NCBI GenBank assembly: GCA_030549775.1
Contig: CM060174.1
Location: 12,405,128-12,469,127, forward strand
Direction of reading: 5' to 3'
DNA length: 64,000 nucleotides
Source of the DNA: Tamarix chinensis
Taxonomy: Eukaryota > Streptophyta > Magnoliopsida > Caryophyllales > Tamaricaceae
In this document: piece by piece, positions 23,301 through 34,818 of the stretch
Numbering within the stretch: position 1 is the stretch's first letter
How the letters are laid out: each line of letters begins with the position of its first letter
Program-made: the position numbers and the translations under genes
The notes under the pieces: generated by a model
Database searches by the model: none
Told to the model about the DNA's origin: nothing
What the model saw: the letters and a program-made list of their open reading frames with translations, nothing else

Positions 23301-25620
23301 GATTACTCGTAGTAATAAGGGCAATAAATCTGTATTTACCGTCCATTCATTCATGAAACCTGCCTCTCTTTCTTGAACGTACGCAGTCCCTTGGTAATTA
23401 TTATTAGAAACTTTACGATCGAACATCATGATGTATCATTTCCTCCCCCTTTTTAAGGAAAAAAAAAATACTTATTAGTTGATAAGAAAAAGGATTGGAA
23501 CTTCGGAAGGGCAGTTATCCATCACCGACGCACACTTGCTCAAAGGGAAGCGACGAAACTAAAAGACGGTAGAAAACCCAGAGACATAAATGAATATCTG
23601 TGTTTCCTTTTTGCCCCTAATGTAGCAAGCATGTCAACAGTCGTACAGTTGCTTCGCGCAGTCCGTGCACTACGTTTTGAGTATGAATATTAATTTGAAG
23701 CAACAACAACGACAATAGTAATTTATAAGAGTACTGTAGATCAAATAAAACATTTACTGCATATCGATCCGCCTCATATGAATAAATAGTAAGCTTTCGA
23801 GCGGAAACCTTCATTTATTATTCAATCCACCTCGATGATCGACGGTGTGTTAATTCCTTTGGCTAACCACAAGGAACCTATAAATGTCCGTCGATTGTTC
23901 GTCTACTTCCTTATTATAAATTGCGTTATAAAATAGGCGAATGCGATCATTCTTTTTTTCTTTCTCTAAATCGTCCATCCTGATCTAGATCAGGGTATAT
24001 AATATACCCTCTTCAACAGGAAGATATGGAGAGGTTGGATTCTACCGGTAGCCTTTGTATGGATATACTCTTACACTTTTCATTCTCAGCCTACTTAGTC
24101 CCCCCAAAAATAGTTAAAAATAGTGCAGACAAGATTATTGTAGGAGTTTTTTTTTTGCTCTTTTTTTTTTTAATAAAATAAAAGAGATAGGCCGTTTTGG
24201 ACAGTTGTTAGCAAAAATCAAAATCGAGACCCACGGATCTAGACATTCGTAGAGCTCCAGAAAAATTAGCGCGGTTAGCCAACGAACTTAGATATTATAA
24301 CCCACGAGGAGCAGGAGGAGGAGGAGGAGGGGCAGGGAGGCTGCCAGGGGAGCCGTGCGCGTGAAGAATTTTTGGTCTAGGCTGGCATAAAAGACGGAGT
24401 AAAACCAGGTTTGGATATTTGTGCAATTAAATCAACAAAAATATATATTTTTTTAAAATTTTATTATTTTAATAATTTATATATTTTTAAATAAATAATA
24501 AGATATATTCTTAAAATTTTATTTCTATATATATTTTGTGAATATAACAAACTATTTAATATATACATCATAAAAAATTAATAAAGATAAAAGTATAAAA
24601 TATATTACGTACACACTTCTGTACTAAATCATATATATATATGGGTCATAGCATAATTTATTTTCATACGAAGTTAGTATTAGCTCATTTTATTTACATG
24701 TACTTCTTAAGGTATAGATATTATATATGTAGTATGTAAAAGTGTATGCGTGTGATAATTATTTTGTGAGTATATTGTGAAATTTTTATAAAAAAAAAAA
24801 TATGCAGCACTTATAATAGACATAGTATTTCTCTTAAATTAAAACATGATGCCATATTTATAATCATATTATTTAAACGTTATTATATTTATCTAATCCT
24901 AATCTGTGCACTGTACTCGTACGATCCAAATCGTTGTTATGAATAATTTGATCGAAAGATTTTTATTCTAAATTAAAAGCACAGATCATAAGCTCACTTA
25001 ACAAATGCATCCCCCCCCCCCCTTTCCCCTAAAAAAAATATAAAAATTTATACTGTATTTATGCTACTAGTTGTGCAAGTAAACAAACAGCTGTCAGTTT
25101 AGCTGATCGACAAGCCCGTAGCGGAAGGTCCGGAGTGAGAGAAATGGGGGAACGTGGGCCCCGTAGGTTTTTTTTCTCATTGCGTCCCTACGCCGTCTTT
25201 ATCCAAACAATTTCAAAGGAGCTGGGACGAGGGACGTAGAGAGAGAGAGAGAGGAGGGGGCAGTTTAAGGCAAGCTGGGGGCCCAATGATGAGGAAGCGC
25301 ACGTGGGCAGGGGGGACAGCATTACGCATATTGTTGTTGACGACGCAGGTAGAGAAGGAAGATAAAGACGGGCTGGCCGGCTGGCGGGCTGGCGCCTGAG
25401 GTTAGGAAAGTCAGTGGCGTTTAGGTTTAATCAAAATGAATGACTTGAGATGAGAGGACGGGTTCTTTTCATTGCTAGCGCTAGACAAGGATGTGAGTGA
25501 TTACTACTCGTGTTGTTTGAAAAACTCGCGGTGGGTGGCAGGCACCGGCGGTAGTACTGTACTAGTACCTACGCTACCAACGATAAATTCAAGTTAGGTG
25601 GTACGGACGATATGCCCGTC
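23301..25620. other. Intergenic, promoter-like motifs, no gene recognised
   Basis: 23301-25080 is AT-rich, with a GGAGGA repeat at about 24307-24335 and two adjacent palindromes at 23979-24009. 25080-25620 is a second GC-rich patch with ACGTGGGCCCC (25153-25163) and GCACGTGGGC (about 25300), both typical of plant promoters. No coding frame follows either. An 81-codon frame at 25154-25399 has no recognisable domain. Confidence 0.45.
23979..24009. other. Two abutting perfect palindromes
   Basis: CCTGATCTAGATCAGG (23979-23994) is a perfect 16-bp palindrome. It overlaps by two bases a second one, GGGTATATAATATACCC (23993-24009), with a one-base centre. Function unknown. Confidence 0.8.
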
Positions 25621-26879
25621 TAGATTTTATAGTTTTATCAAAATAATCGTAACAGTCTATTTACCCCAAAAAAATTAATAATTAACTTATAGGACCGTAT
25701 AATACCCGTGAGTACAATCTTATAAATAGTTATAAATACCGAATGAGGGAATTCCGGCTCAAAACTTCTAATATCTATAACCTTATCTAAATATAGAGCT
25801 ATGACAGCCACGAAGTCATTGACTTCGTCGGTTTTTGATTTGTATATACTTTAGTACCATTACTATTTTAAGCCTATGATTTAAATATGATAACTAAAGC
25901 ATTAATTCCCAATTCATCTTAGAAATATATATCACGGCAAAATACTAATTTTAGTCTTCTAGAACTAATTAAAATAATAATAATAATAATAAGATAATAC
26001 TCAAGTAAAAATTAATTAAATACTTCTATGAAATACGTGATATCTAAATAGAACTAGATTAAATACTATGATATAACCTCATAAAACTTATCTTATATAT
26101 TTTATCATTTAATTATTCATATATAGTTACTCTTTCTTCCTGTATGTTTTCCTTGTCTCTTTAAGTTTTCAACTCCTCTCATTCCCTTCCAAGCTCTAAT
26201 CAAAATAATCTTAGTTTTTTAGGTTTTTAAGTGTCCCATCAACATAAACTAAATAAGCATTACTCTAGAAACTCATCTATATTTTTTCTCTAGTGGTTCT
26301 TAATTAATATCAAAGTATAAACCATTTCAAGTCAAAGGGATTATTGAAATTGAATGACACTAATGTCGAAAATATGAACCACAACAACCATAACGCAAGC
26401 CAAAGAGGAGCGACAAACAAAAGAATGCCTGCTCTAATAATACAACAATATTACTAAAAAAATGATGAAAATAAATAGATAAGAACGACAGTTACAAAAT
26501 ATAAATACAAGAACTAAAGCCAAGAATTTAAATAACTAGAAATAACTAAAAATACCACACCATATTGGACAAAATATATTCACTAAACAAAAATGAAACT
26601 CTCAAACCCTAAGTAATGGTCAGCTAATGACTGCATCATCAACATACTCATGCTAAGAGTCGTAACCTTACAAATTATCCACTATTCATCGAAACAAAAG
26701 CTCGGATCATCACAATGACCACACAAATGTAGTATCATTTCGGTGAAGTACTGGTATAAAAAAAAACTACCTAAAACATTATAAGGGCTCATGCTGCACA
26801 CTAATATCACATATTAGCATGATAATAAGCATATTTCAATAGCATAACACTTAAGCTCATGATTGTAATAAGCCACCAA
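25621..26879. other. AT-rich intergenic, nothing recognised
   Basis: No open frame of note and no domain. Part of this stretch may be the distal end of the degenerate minus-strand LTR that becomes recognisable from about 26880. Confidence 0.5.
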
Positions 26880-28014
26880 TTGGGTGTTTGAAAGTGACAC
26901 TAAACTTAATCACACAAGGAACCTCAATGTTATCATTTTAATCCACATTAAATTCATGTTAAGTATGGTTAAAATTATGATTAAAATAATGTAATTACAT
27001 GGAAAAGTTAGGATATAAGTCCCAAAGAAAGAACATCAAATAAAAAGAAACACATGGCGAACTCAAGTAAATCAGTCTATCAATCACTAAGACCGGTCGA
27101 CTAGTCTAGTCGCATTTAGACCTGAGTAAAACACAAACACACAAGAAACCAGTTGACTATTTGGTGCAACCGATTGAATTTTTATAGAAACCAATTAATG
27201 GGTTTGGCCAAACTAGTTAATGTATTTAAGCAGAGGACAAACCACTTTGGTCACAAACACAATGAATCGATGAGTTAAGCAAACCAATCAATTATTAAGG
27301 ACAGTCAGTTCGGCTGGTTCATCAAACCAATCGACTGTTCAAGCACCCAATCGATTGTGGCTACCAACCCAAGTGACTATTCATACAACCAATTGATTGG
27401 TAATAGTACATCAGTTGATTAGTATGGGCGAAACAACACTCAGACTCATGATCCACACTTAGCAAAAATTCACCAACTTTCTCAGTTTAATCCTAGCATG
27501 CTTTTATGTCATAAAATGCATAAGAATACATACCCCACATCCATATTTAACAAGATCATGCTTAATTTTCACCAAACTCATATATGATATCAAAATACTC
27601 AAAACATGCTTAAAACTTTTATAGGTGAAAATATTACCACATGCTCAAATCCAAGAACTCAATTTAACAAAAATATACTAAATAACATAAAACCACAACA
27701 AATAACATAAGATATGATTCATATTAGAGATAATAATGTCTTACGTCCAAGCAAATATTCTAGCACCCAGTTAATCATAACTTGTTGGCTCTTATCATGA
27801 ATTAAACATAATTAAAAATCTTTTTTGAAACTTCATTAAAAATTGAAAATCAGAAGAAGAAGAAGAAGAAGAAGAAGAAGAAGAAGAAGAAGAAGAAGAA
27901 GAAGAAGAAGAAGAAGAAGAAGAAGAAGAATGAAAATAAGCATATCTCAACTTTTCTTTCAGAGCTAAAATCAAAGAGAGAAACTAATATCTTCTTTATT
28001 TCTTAAAGCCTTAA
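26880..28014 (-). mobile_element. Degenerate minus-strand LTR (H), host of LTRs F and G
   Basis: Assigned by the same dense cluster of AACCAATCGATTG-type words (27060-27430) found in the minus-strand LTRs at 1390-1460 and 17180-17460, and by a purine-rich (GAA) zone before its LTR-start end. The limits are approximate and the left end was not found. It continues at 31218-31320 after LTR F and at 34735 onward after LTR G. Confidence 0.5.
27852..27930 (+). repeat. (AGA)n microsatellite, 79 bp
   Basis: Pure GAA/AGA triplets, about 26 units, in the purine-rich zone of LTR H. Confidence 0.98.
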
Positions 28015-28738
28015 TGTAATACCCCAAAATATTATTTAATATTAATCCCAATTAATTTATATTTTATCTTAAACTTTAAATATTAGCTTAATTATATTGT
28101 TAAAATATAATCCGACAACCCATATAAATTCTTAAATTAATTAATTTTAATTATTTTATCTTTTTCCTTTTTATTTAAATCTGCCTTAAAATCTATAAAT
28201 TTTATGTCGATTTATTCTTCCTAATCAAATAAAATAAACGTAGATAATTTAATTTTATCTTAATCCTAAATTTAATCTAATTATACTTCTAAACCTAAAT
28301 TTATTTGATTTTCCCTTTCCCCCTTTCTCCTTTTTCTTTATTTCCCTTTTCCCCTTTTTATGTTTTTCCTTCTCCTTCTTTTCCTTTTTTCTTCCATGTG
28401 GCCTTCACCGCAAACCCAACCATCTCTATCATGCTTTTTTTCATTCTCTGTCTGAACCCCAACCCACTTTCCTTCTTTTTCCTTTATTTTTTTCTTTATC
28501 TTTTCTCCTATTTCTCCTTCTCCCTCGCCGAACCCCCATCCCAAACATGCCAAGCCCCTGCTTGCGCCCTACACCCTATCTATTTCCCTCTCCTCTTAAA
28601 GCCAAAACATCTATTTCCTTCTCCCTTGCATGTCTCATTTCCCTTCCATTCCTGGCTCCTGCCTACCCCTACACAACCAAACTGACCATTTTCCCTATTG
28701 AGTTTTCCCTCCCATTCATCCCCAACCATATGCATGCC

Positions 28739-28746
28739 TATATAAG
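28739..28746 (+). promoter_or_regulatory. Putative LTR F promoter TATA box
   Basis: CCTATATAAGTATGCATG within the pyrimidine-rich zone, placed as in LTRs C and D and followed by CT-rich leader-like sequence. Confidence 0.5.
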
Positions 28747-29598
28747 TATGCATGCCATGCCTTCTTCCCCTCCTTCCTCTCCCGCTGAAGATAAACCTAG
28801 CCCCTACCCTCTTAACCCTTATCCTACCCTTCCATCCCCATCGCACCGCTAGCATACAACCCTCCCCTTAACCCTTCATTACGTCGAGACAATAACCACA
28901 CCACCATCCATTCACCTATGCGCCTATACTTTATCTCCCTACCCATCATCAACCCCAACCCTAACCACTTCGAAATCACCCCTTCTCCTTTTTCCTTTCT
29001 TTCTTGCATTGAGCCTCACCACCACAATGTACCACAATTCACTATTATTATGTTTTAATAAAATTATTATTTTATCTGTTAAATATTAATATGGTTATTG
29101 TGGTATTATTTTTAGGTACAAAATTTTAATTAGTGGAGTCTAATAAATTTTAGTAGGTACCCATAATTTATTTATTTTATTGAAAATCAGGTAACCCCTG
29201 TACACCACTTAATTGTGAGATATTGCATGATAACACATTAGGGTTTTTGATGTATAAACTATATTAAGTATGCTCGATACATTTTAATTTTCAGTCTAAA
29301 AGTGTTAGAATAAAATTTGGTAAAAATGGAGCATTCTAAATTGTGTAAATTATTATGTGTGGAAATTTTGGTTAAAATGGGTTAAATGAAAAAAATAATT
29401 TTTTATGTCATATATGTCTGATATGATAGGTTGAGCATGCTTAGACACATTTTTAGCATAACTATCACTAGTATATGCCCTAGGGATATTTTGATCATTT
29501 TTTGTGTATCATGATTTTTATCTTAATAAGTGGGCCTAATATGTTTTTTTTTTGTGTATGGGAATAAGTAATTTGATGTTTAGAAATGTATGTTTTAG

Positions 29599-29599
<1 letters not shown>

Positions 29600-29673
<74 letters not shown>
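29600..29673 (+). repeat. (TTA)n microsatellite, about 73 bp
   Basis: Pure ATT triplets, about 24 units, in LTR F. It yields a polyasparagine frame on the minus strand that is not a gene. Confidence 0.97.
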
Positions 29674-29675
<2 letters not shown>

Positions 29676-31217
29676 GCCATAGGATTATTTTGGTCATTTT
29701 AATCATATCATGATAATTATTTTGATAAGTGTGCCTAATATGTGTTATTTACTTTTGAGCATGATAATATGTGATTTGATCTCTTAGACATGCATCACGT
29801 ATGTTAGGGTTTTATGTGCAAAATCATATATAGGGATAAAATGGTCATTTGGCATGTTTGGTAATTTATTTGTATTTTATGTTATATAATTTAATTATTA
29901 TGTTTTATCCTTTTCATGATAAGTAAATAAATAAAATAAAATAAATATTTAAAATGGAGGATAATATGGTAATAATGGTCTTAGGGGTATTTTGGTCACT
30001 TTTAACCTAATACGCCTAACATAAATAATCAGACATATGATGACCTTAGTGTATTGATAGGTTTGACTCAAACTTAGACTGTTGAACTTAGAGTTGATTT
30101 GAATAATTAAAAATAAAGGAAAAATTATTAAGTATGGAATTGTAATCATTGTGTAATATGTGATGTTTTGTGAACACCTTTTTAAGATATTAATACTTAA
30201 AGCAAAATACCTCAAGTTTGAGAATGAGTGCTTTCTAAGGGTAGCTACCCTAGAGATAAGGTAGGAGCCCTCAATTTGTTTGGTTCGCTAGTGTATCGTT
30301 GTACCACAATAAGACCCTAGTATACTCTATATGTGACCTACGAGCCCTATAGGGGTTATCGATACTTAATGATTAGGTAACCTAGGTTGGGACAATACTG
30401 TGTAGCCTTGTGCATCAGTATAAATATAGAGATTTTATGCCTCTGGGTTAGATGGTTGGGAGGGTACCATGATACCTCATGCGCAGGTATAGCTAGCATA
30501 TTTTTATGTTTTTGGGTTATTATTATATCCCCTTAAGTAAGTAAAAATAAAAATGATTATTATTAGACCAAAACGAGTATTGGATTGGTTCGGTAGTATC
30601 CTTGAGCCTACCTATGGTTCGGTGTGGTGCCTTTGAGTTATACGTGTGATGGTATGGATTTTAGTTGGTATTGTGCCCTTAATCCCTACCTATGGTATTA
30701 TGGATATTATTGGTTTGATATTAAAATATGAGATATACTGTGAAGATTATGCTTGTTGTGTTGAGATTTGTTCCAATCATTACTTCAAAAAATCTCTTAT
30801 ATGATTGGTTGATAAGCTTCATTATGTTTTAATTGAATGGGTATGAGTGGTATGTGGCCTTAGTGACTGGTTGGGTTGAGAGTTAGGACTGGTTGGGGTT
30901 TGCCTAACAACTTTTGATCCAGATTTTTCATTCGACTCTCATGTCCATTACTATGTTTATTTTTCTCATTAGATTATAACTCTTTACCTAATATCTTAGA
31001 TTATAAGGACAATGTTATTCTTTATTAAAATCTATGTTTTGTTTTCATGGTTGCTGTTAATTTAGTGAAGTAACTCTCAACCTTAGCACTTTGTATACCA
31101 ATGGTAGATGATGCCTGACTTATGCTTGGTGTGGTGGTAACACCAACTATTTTTGTTACTAACACTTCCACCAAAATAAAAATTTAAGTAGTAAATTTTG
31201 GATTGTGTAACACTTAA

Positions 31218-31315
31218 CCCTTCATTGATTAAAAGAAACAAGGCATAATTAAGATAAGATTAGGATATGAGATAAGAAATAATAGTTCGGCCAAAAGATG
31301 AGAAAAGAAGAAGAA
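31218..31315 (-). mobile_element. Piece of LTR H between LTRs F and G
   Basis: About 100 bp of purine-rich sequence ending AAGAAGAAGCAAG, left between two solo LTR insertions. Removing F joins it to 28014 and removing G joins it to 34735. Confidence 0.55.
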
Positions 31316-31320
31316 GCAAG

Positions 31321-31425
31321 TGTAATAACCCATTTCTAGAAACCCTAATATCAAACAGATAATTATGTGTATTAGTTTTAATAATTATTTTAGGATCTTT
31401 GGTAATATATATATTGTTAATATGT

Positions 31426-31472
<47 letters not shown>

Positions 31473-34400
31473 ACTTATTAGATATAAAATTTAATTAGGT
31501 TAAAATTGTTAGAGAGTGTGTTATTTAATTTTAACCCTAAGATAGATCCTAACACGTACTCATTGCGTCGATCATACCCTAATTTCGATAAGCTGATAAT
31601 TTTATCTTGATATTTTACCCTAGTTCTATTTCTAAATAATTACCCCTACCCTATGCTATATTTCCTTACCTTACCCTACTCCCTCTATCCTGGCATACTA
31701 CTCTTGTGCACCATACCTGCCTCTCCCCAGTGTTTTCCTCTCCCTATTTTGCTTTACATTTTCCCTCACACCATCCTCTTCTTAACCCCTGCACCTCTCC
31801 TTTTTTTGTTGTACATCAACCCAAGCAAACTTGCATCATTCTCTCCTCCTTCCAAGCTCCCTCACACAAGTAAACCCTCCCTTTTTCTCCATCCCCACTC
31901 TCGACATTCATTCCCTTTCCATCACCTCTTTTCCCCACAACGCACTCCATCACTAGTTTCCTTTCCCTACCACCGACCACCGCCACCGATCCCTCACCAT
32001 TTTCACTAGAAACTCCTTCCGAAACCACCCCAACATAAACACACAACCTCACTAAAACCAACCCACCTCCCTCGTCCAACCACACAAAACTTCTTCCTTC
32101 CCCTTAGCTTTGACCATTTCCACCAAAACCACCACTATACCACCAGCTATCCTTATCATTCCACCCTCCTCTCCTTAAGACAAAATAACAACACCTCACC
32201 CTCCATCACTGTCCAAAACTACCAAAGTCCCCTCCCTCCTCCTTCGGCCAAGTTTGCAAAAGCTCACCACCCTTGTTGCACCGTTATCCTCCACAACTTT
32301 CCCTTCCACCTTCGGTCCTTTTGTTCCACCTTTTCTTCCTTACCTTTATGCACTTTTTCTTCCCATTCTCCCATCCCTTTCACTTACCATTCTTTCCAAA
32401 TACACCCCAAGCTTTAGCCAAATTTTTCGTTGCCCCTGCTCTCCTTCTCAACAACATCCATCTACCCTTCTCCCTTTGGTTGCTCAAGTTTTGTTTAGCT
32501 TCTTTTGCTTTGTTTCAACTGCTTGTTAATCCTTGAATTGTTTTATTATTTTTGGATTATAGTTTTAGTAATTTTGGATTATTGTTGTGTAATATTAAAA
32601 TACTAAAACATATGTGTTTGGGTGTTAAATTCCTAGGTAATTATTGAGAATATTGGAAAAGACTTTTTATATGATCTTAGATGAGGTAAATCTAATCACT
32701 CACAAAACGGTAGAATTTATGTGCGAGCATGCTCAGATTTTTAGACCTAGAACCATACTAGGGTTTAATGCATTTCAAGTATTATGACATACATGATAAA
32801 ATGATAACATGTTGAATGGATGATACATAAAATTGTTGAAGGTTAAGCTATAGGCATGTTAATATGTTATATGATTTACGTCTGCATGTATAGGGTTTTG
32901 TTAGGATTTTTATTCTTTTCAAGTTATGATTTAAATTCCATGGTAAATGCCATGGTAGTTAGGGTTACTATGATTTGCATGGAAGCATATACGTATGATT
33001 AGGGTTAGCTTATAATAATTTCTATTTGCATGACCTAGGGTTAGAGATATTTTTCTACATATACTGTGATGATAATTTATCTATTTAAATTATGTATTAT
33101 GCTTTAAATATGTACGTACATGATGCATGGAAGATGTGATACGTAAGAGTCGCATGATTAGGGTTTTATGGGTATAACCCACTAAATGCGTAAAAAGTAG
33201 AAAATACAACTAATATCCAAAATGCAAAGATTACCTACGTGCAAAATAATGTGAAATATTTCTTTTTTATACTTTTCATGACAAATCTCTCATAATAATA
33301 ATGTTGAGTATGGAAATGAATAAAATTATAAAACTAGGGTTTTGAAGAGCATTTTGGTAATTTTGACCTAATATATCTTTTATGAATAATTGGATGTTAG
33401 GATGCCCTTACACCTTTGATAGGTTGACCTTAGTATTAATTTGGCTTGACATAAATCAATGACCTTCAAATTTACCTTTATAATTGGAAAGAAAAGGAAA
33501 AATAGTTAAGCATGGAAATAAAAAGTGTTGTGCATTATATGACATACGTGATCACCTCATAAAATTTTAATACTTAAAGTGAAATGACTTGATTTGGGAA
33601 TGATTTTTCTCTAGGATTAGCTACTCTAGAGACAAGGTGTTAACCCTCATTTGTTTGGTTCACTAGTGTGCCTCTATGCCCGAGTAAGGCCCTATTCTAC
33701 TCTATAGGTGACCTACGGGCCCTGTAGGGAGTATTGATACTTAAGGAATAGGTGATCGAGGTTAGAGGATACTTTGTAGCCTATGTGCGTTTGTATGACC
33801 ATGCGAGCCACTGTGTCCCTAGGTTTGAGTGTAAGGGTATTATGTCACCATCGGGTGCCAGTATGACCGGGTATATCTCAGTGTCCCTGGGTTGATTGTA
33901 TCCCCCTCAAGTAAGTTAAAATGAAAGTATTTGTTTGTGTAAGAAAATGAAAAGAAATTATTTGTTGGTTCGGTAGTCACCTCAATGCCCTACCTTGGTA
34001 TTATTTTGGATTTATTAGTTCAGTTAATGCCTCAGTACCCTAATTTGGTATTTGGTATTGTTTTGGATTTGTTGGCTTGATAGATGCCTTAGTACCCTAC
34101 CTTAGTATTTAGAATCTATTTAACTAATCAAACATGTTAATTGCACCTTGAAACGATGAGAAGTGAACTAGTATGTTTTACTATTGAGCTTGTGATTGGA
34201 TGTTTATATATATTATTGTATGTGGTTATGACACATGCATGTGCTTAAGTATACTTTTCATACTCTGTGTGACTATATGGAATGTGGGTATGCTAACTCT
34301 TGTGAGGTATTATGGTTTACTCAGTATGAGAAAGTCATAATGATACTACTTTTGTAGATGACTTTGTGAGGGTCATGGAGTTGCATGAAGCGTATAAGAG

Positions 34401-34729
34401 CAAGAATGATAAGTTGATCCCTTGGGAAGATGTCCCATTTTTAGAGTGGATTTTGGGTCTAAGAGATAAGACAAACTAGTGTCGTACCTATAGGTGCTAG
34501 TTTTTAGTTATGATCATTTTTTCTTTGAACTCTTATGTCCCTTGATGTATTTTGGTAATCTTATTGAACTGAAAATATTTATCCATAACTACTACCTATG
34601 CATAGCACTTGGTATACAAAAGGTAAGGGAACATGACTTATGCTAAGTGTGGTGGAACACACCGTTAATTTAGTAATTAATGCTTCTGCAAAATCAAATT
34701 TTTAGGTAAGTAAATTTGGAGATGTTACA
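31321..34729 (+). mobile_element. Solo LTR G of the Tekay-like family
   Basis: It starts TGTAATAACCCATTTC and ends TAAATTTGGAGATGTTACA, 3409 bp. Perfect 5-bp duplication GCAAG at 31316-31320 and 34730-34734. It has a TTA microsatellite (31428-31471), a pyrimidine-rich zone (31620-32530) with spurious open frames, TTAATACTTAAAGTGAAATG near 33570, GTACCCTA(A/C)(T/C)TTGGTATT repeats near 34030-34110, and the terminal block with TAGCACTTGGTATAC. No internal region. Confidence 0.93.
31428..31471 (+). repeat. (ATT)n microsatellite
   Basis: About 14 ATT triplets in LTR G. Confidence 0.96.
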
Positions 34730-34734
34730 GCAAG

Positions 34735-34775
34735 CCTCTATTTTTTCGTGCAAAAGAGTTATTCATATGCATATG

Positions 34776-34818
<43 letters not shown>

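Larger units (their letters stand above)
28015..31212 (+). mobile_element. Solo LTR F of the Tekay-like family
   Basis: It starts TGTAATACCCCAAAA and ends GTAAATTTTGGATTGTGTAACA, 3198 bp. Perfect 5-bp duplication CTTAA at 28010-28014 and 31213-31217. It contains the pyrimidine-rich zone (28300-29010), a TATA box (28739), a TTA microsatellite, GATATTAATACTTAAAG near 30185, and the end block with TTAGCACTTTG. The CCACCGG block is replaced by units with GGGTACCATGATACC-like sequence. No internal region, so a solo LTR. Confidence 0.93.

Noticed and set aside
28305..29009. Frames of 61-126 codons in LTR F
   Set aside because: Low-complexity LTR sequence inside a clearly bounded solo LTR; no domains.
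29495..29680. Polyasparagine frame
   Set aside because: Translation of the TTA microsatellite on the minus strand.
31653..32536. Frames of 87-118 codons in LTR G
   Set aside because: Pyrimidine-rich LTR zone, same reasoning as for LTRs D-F.
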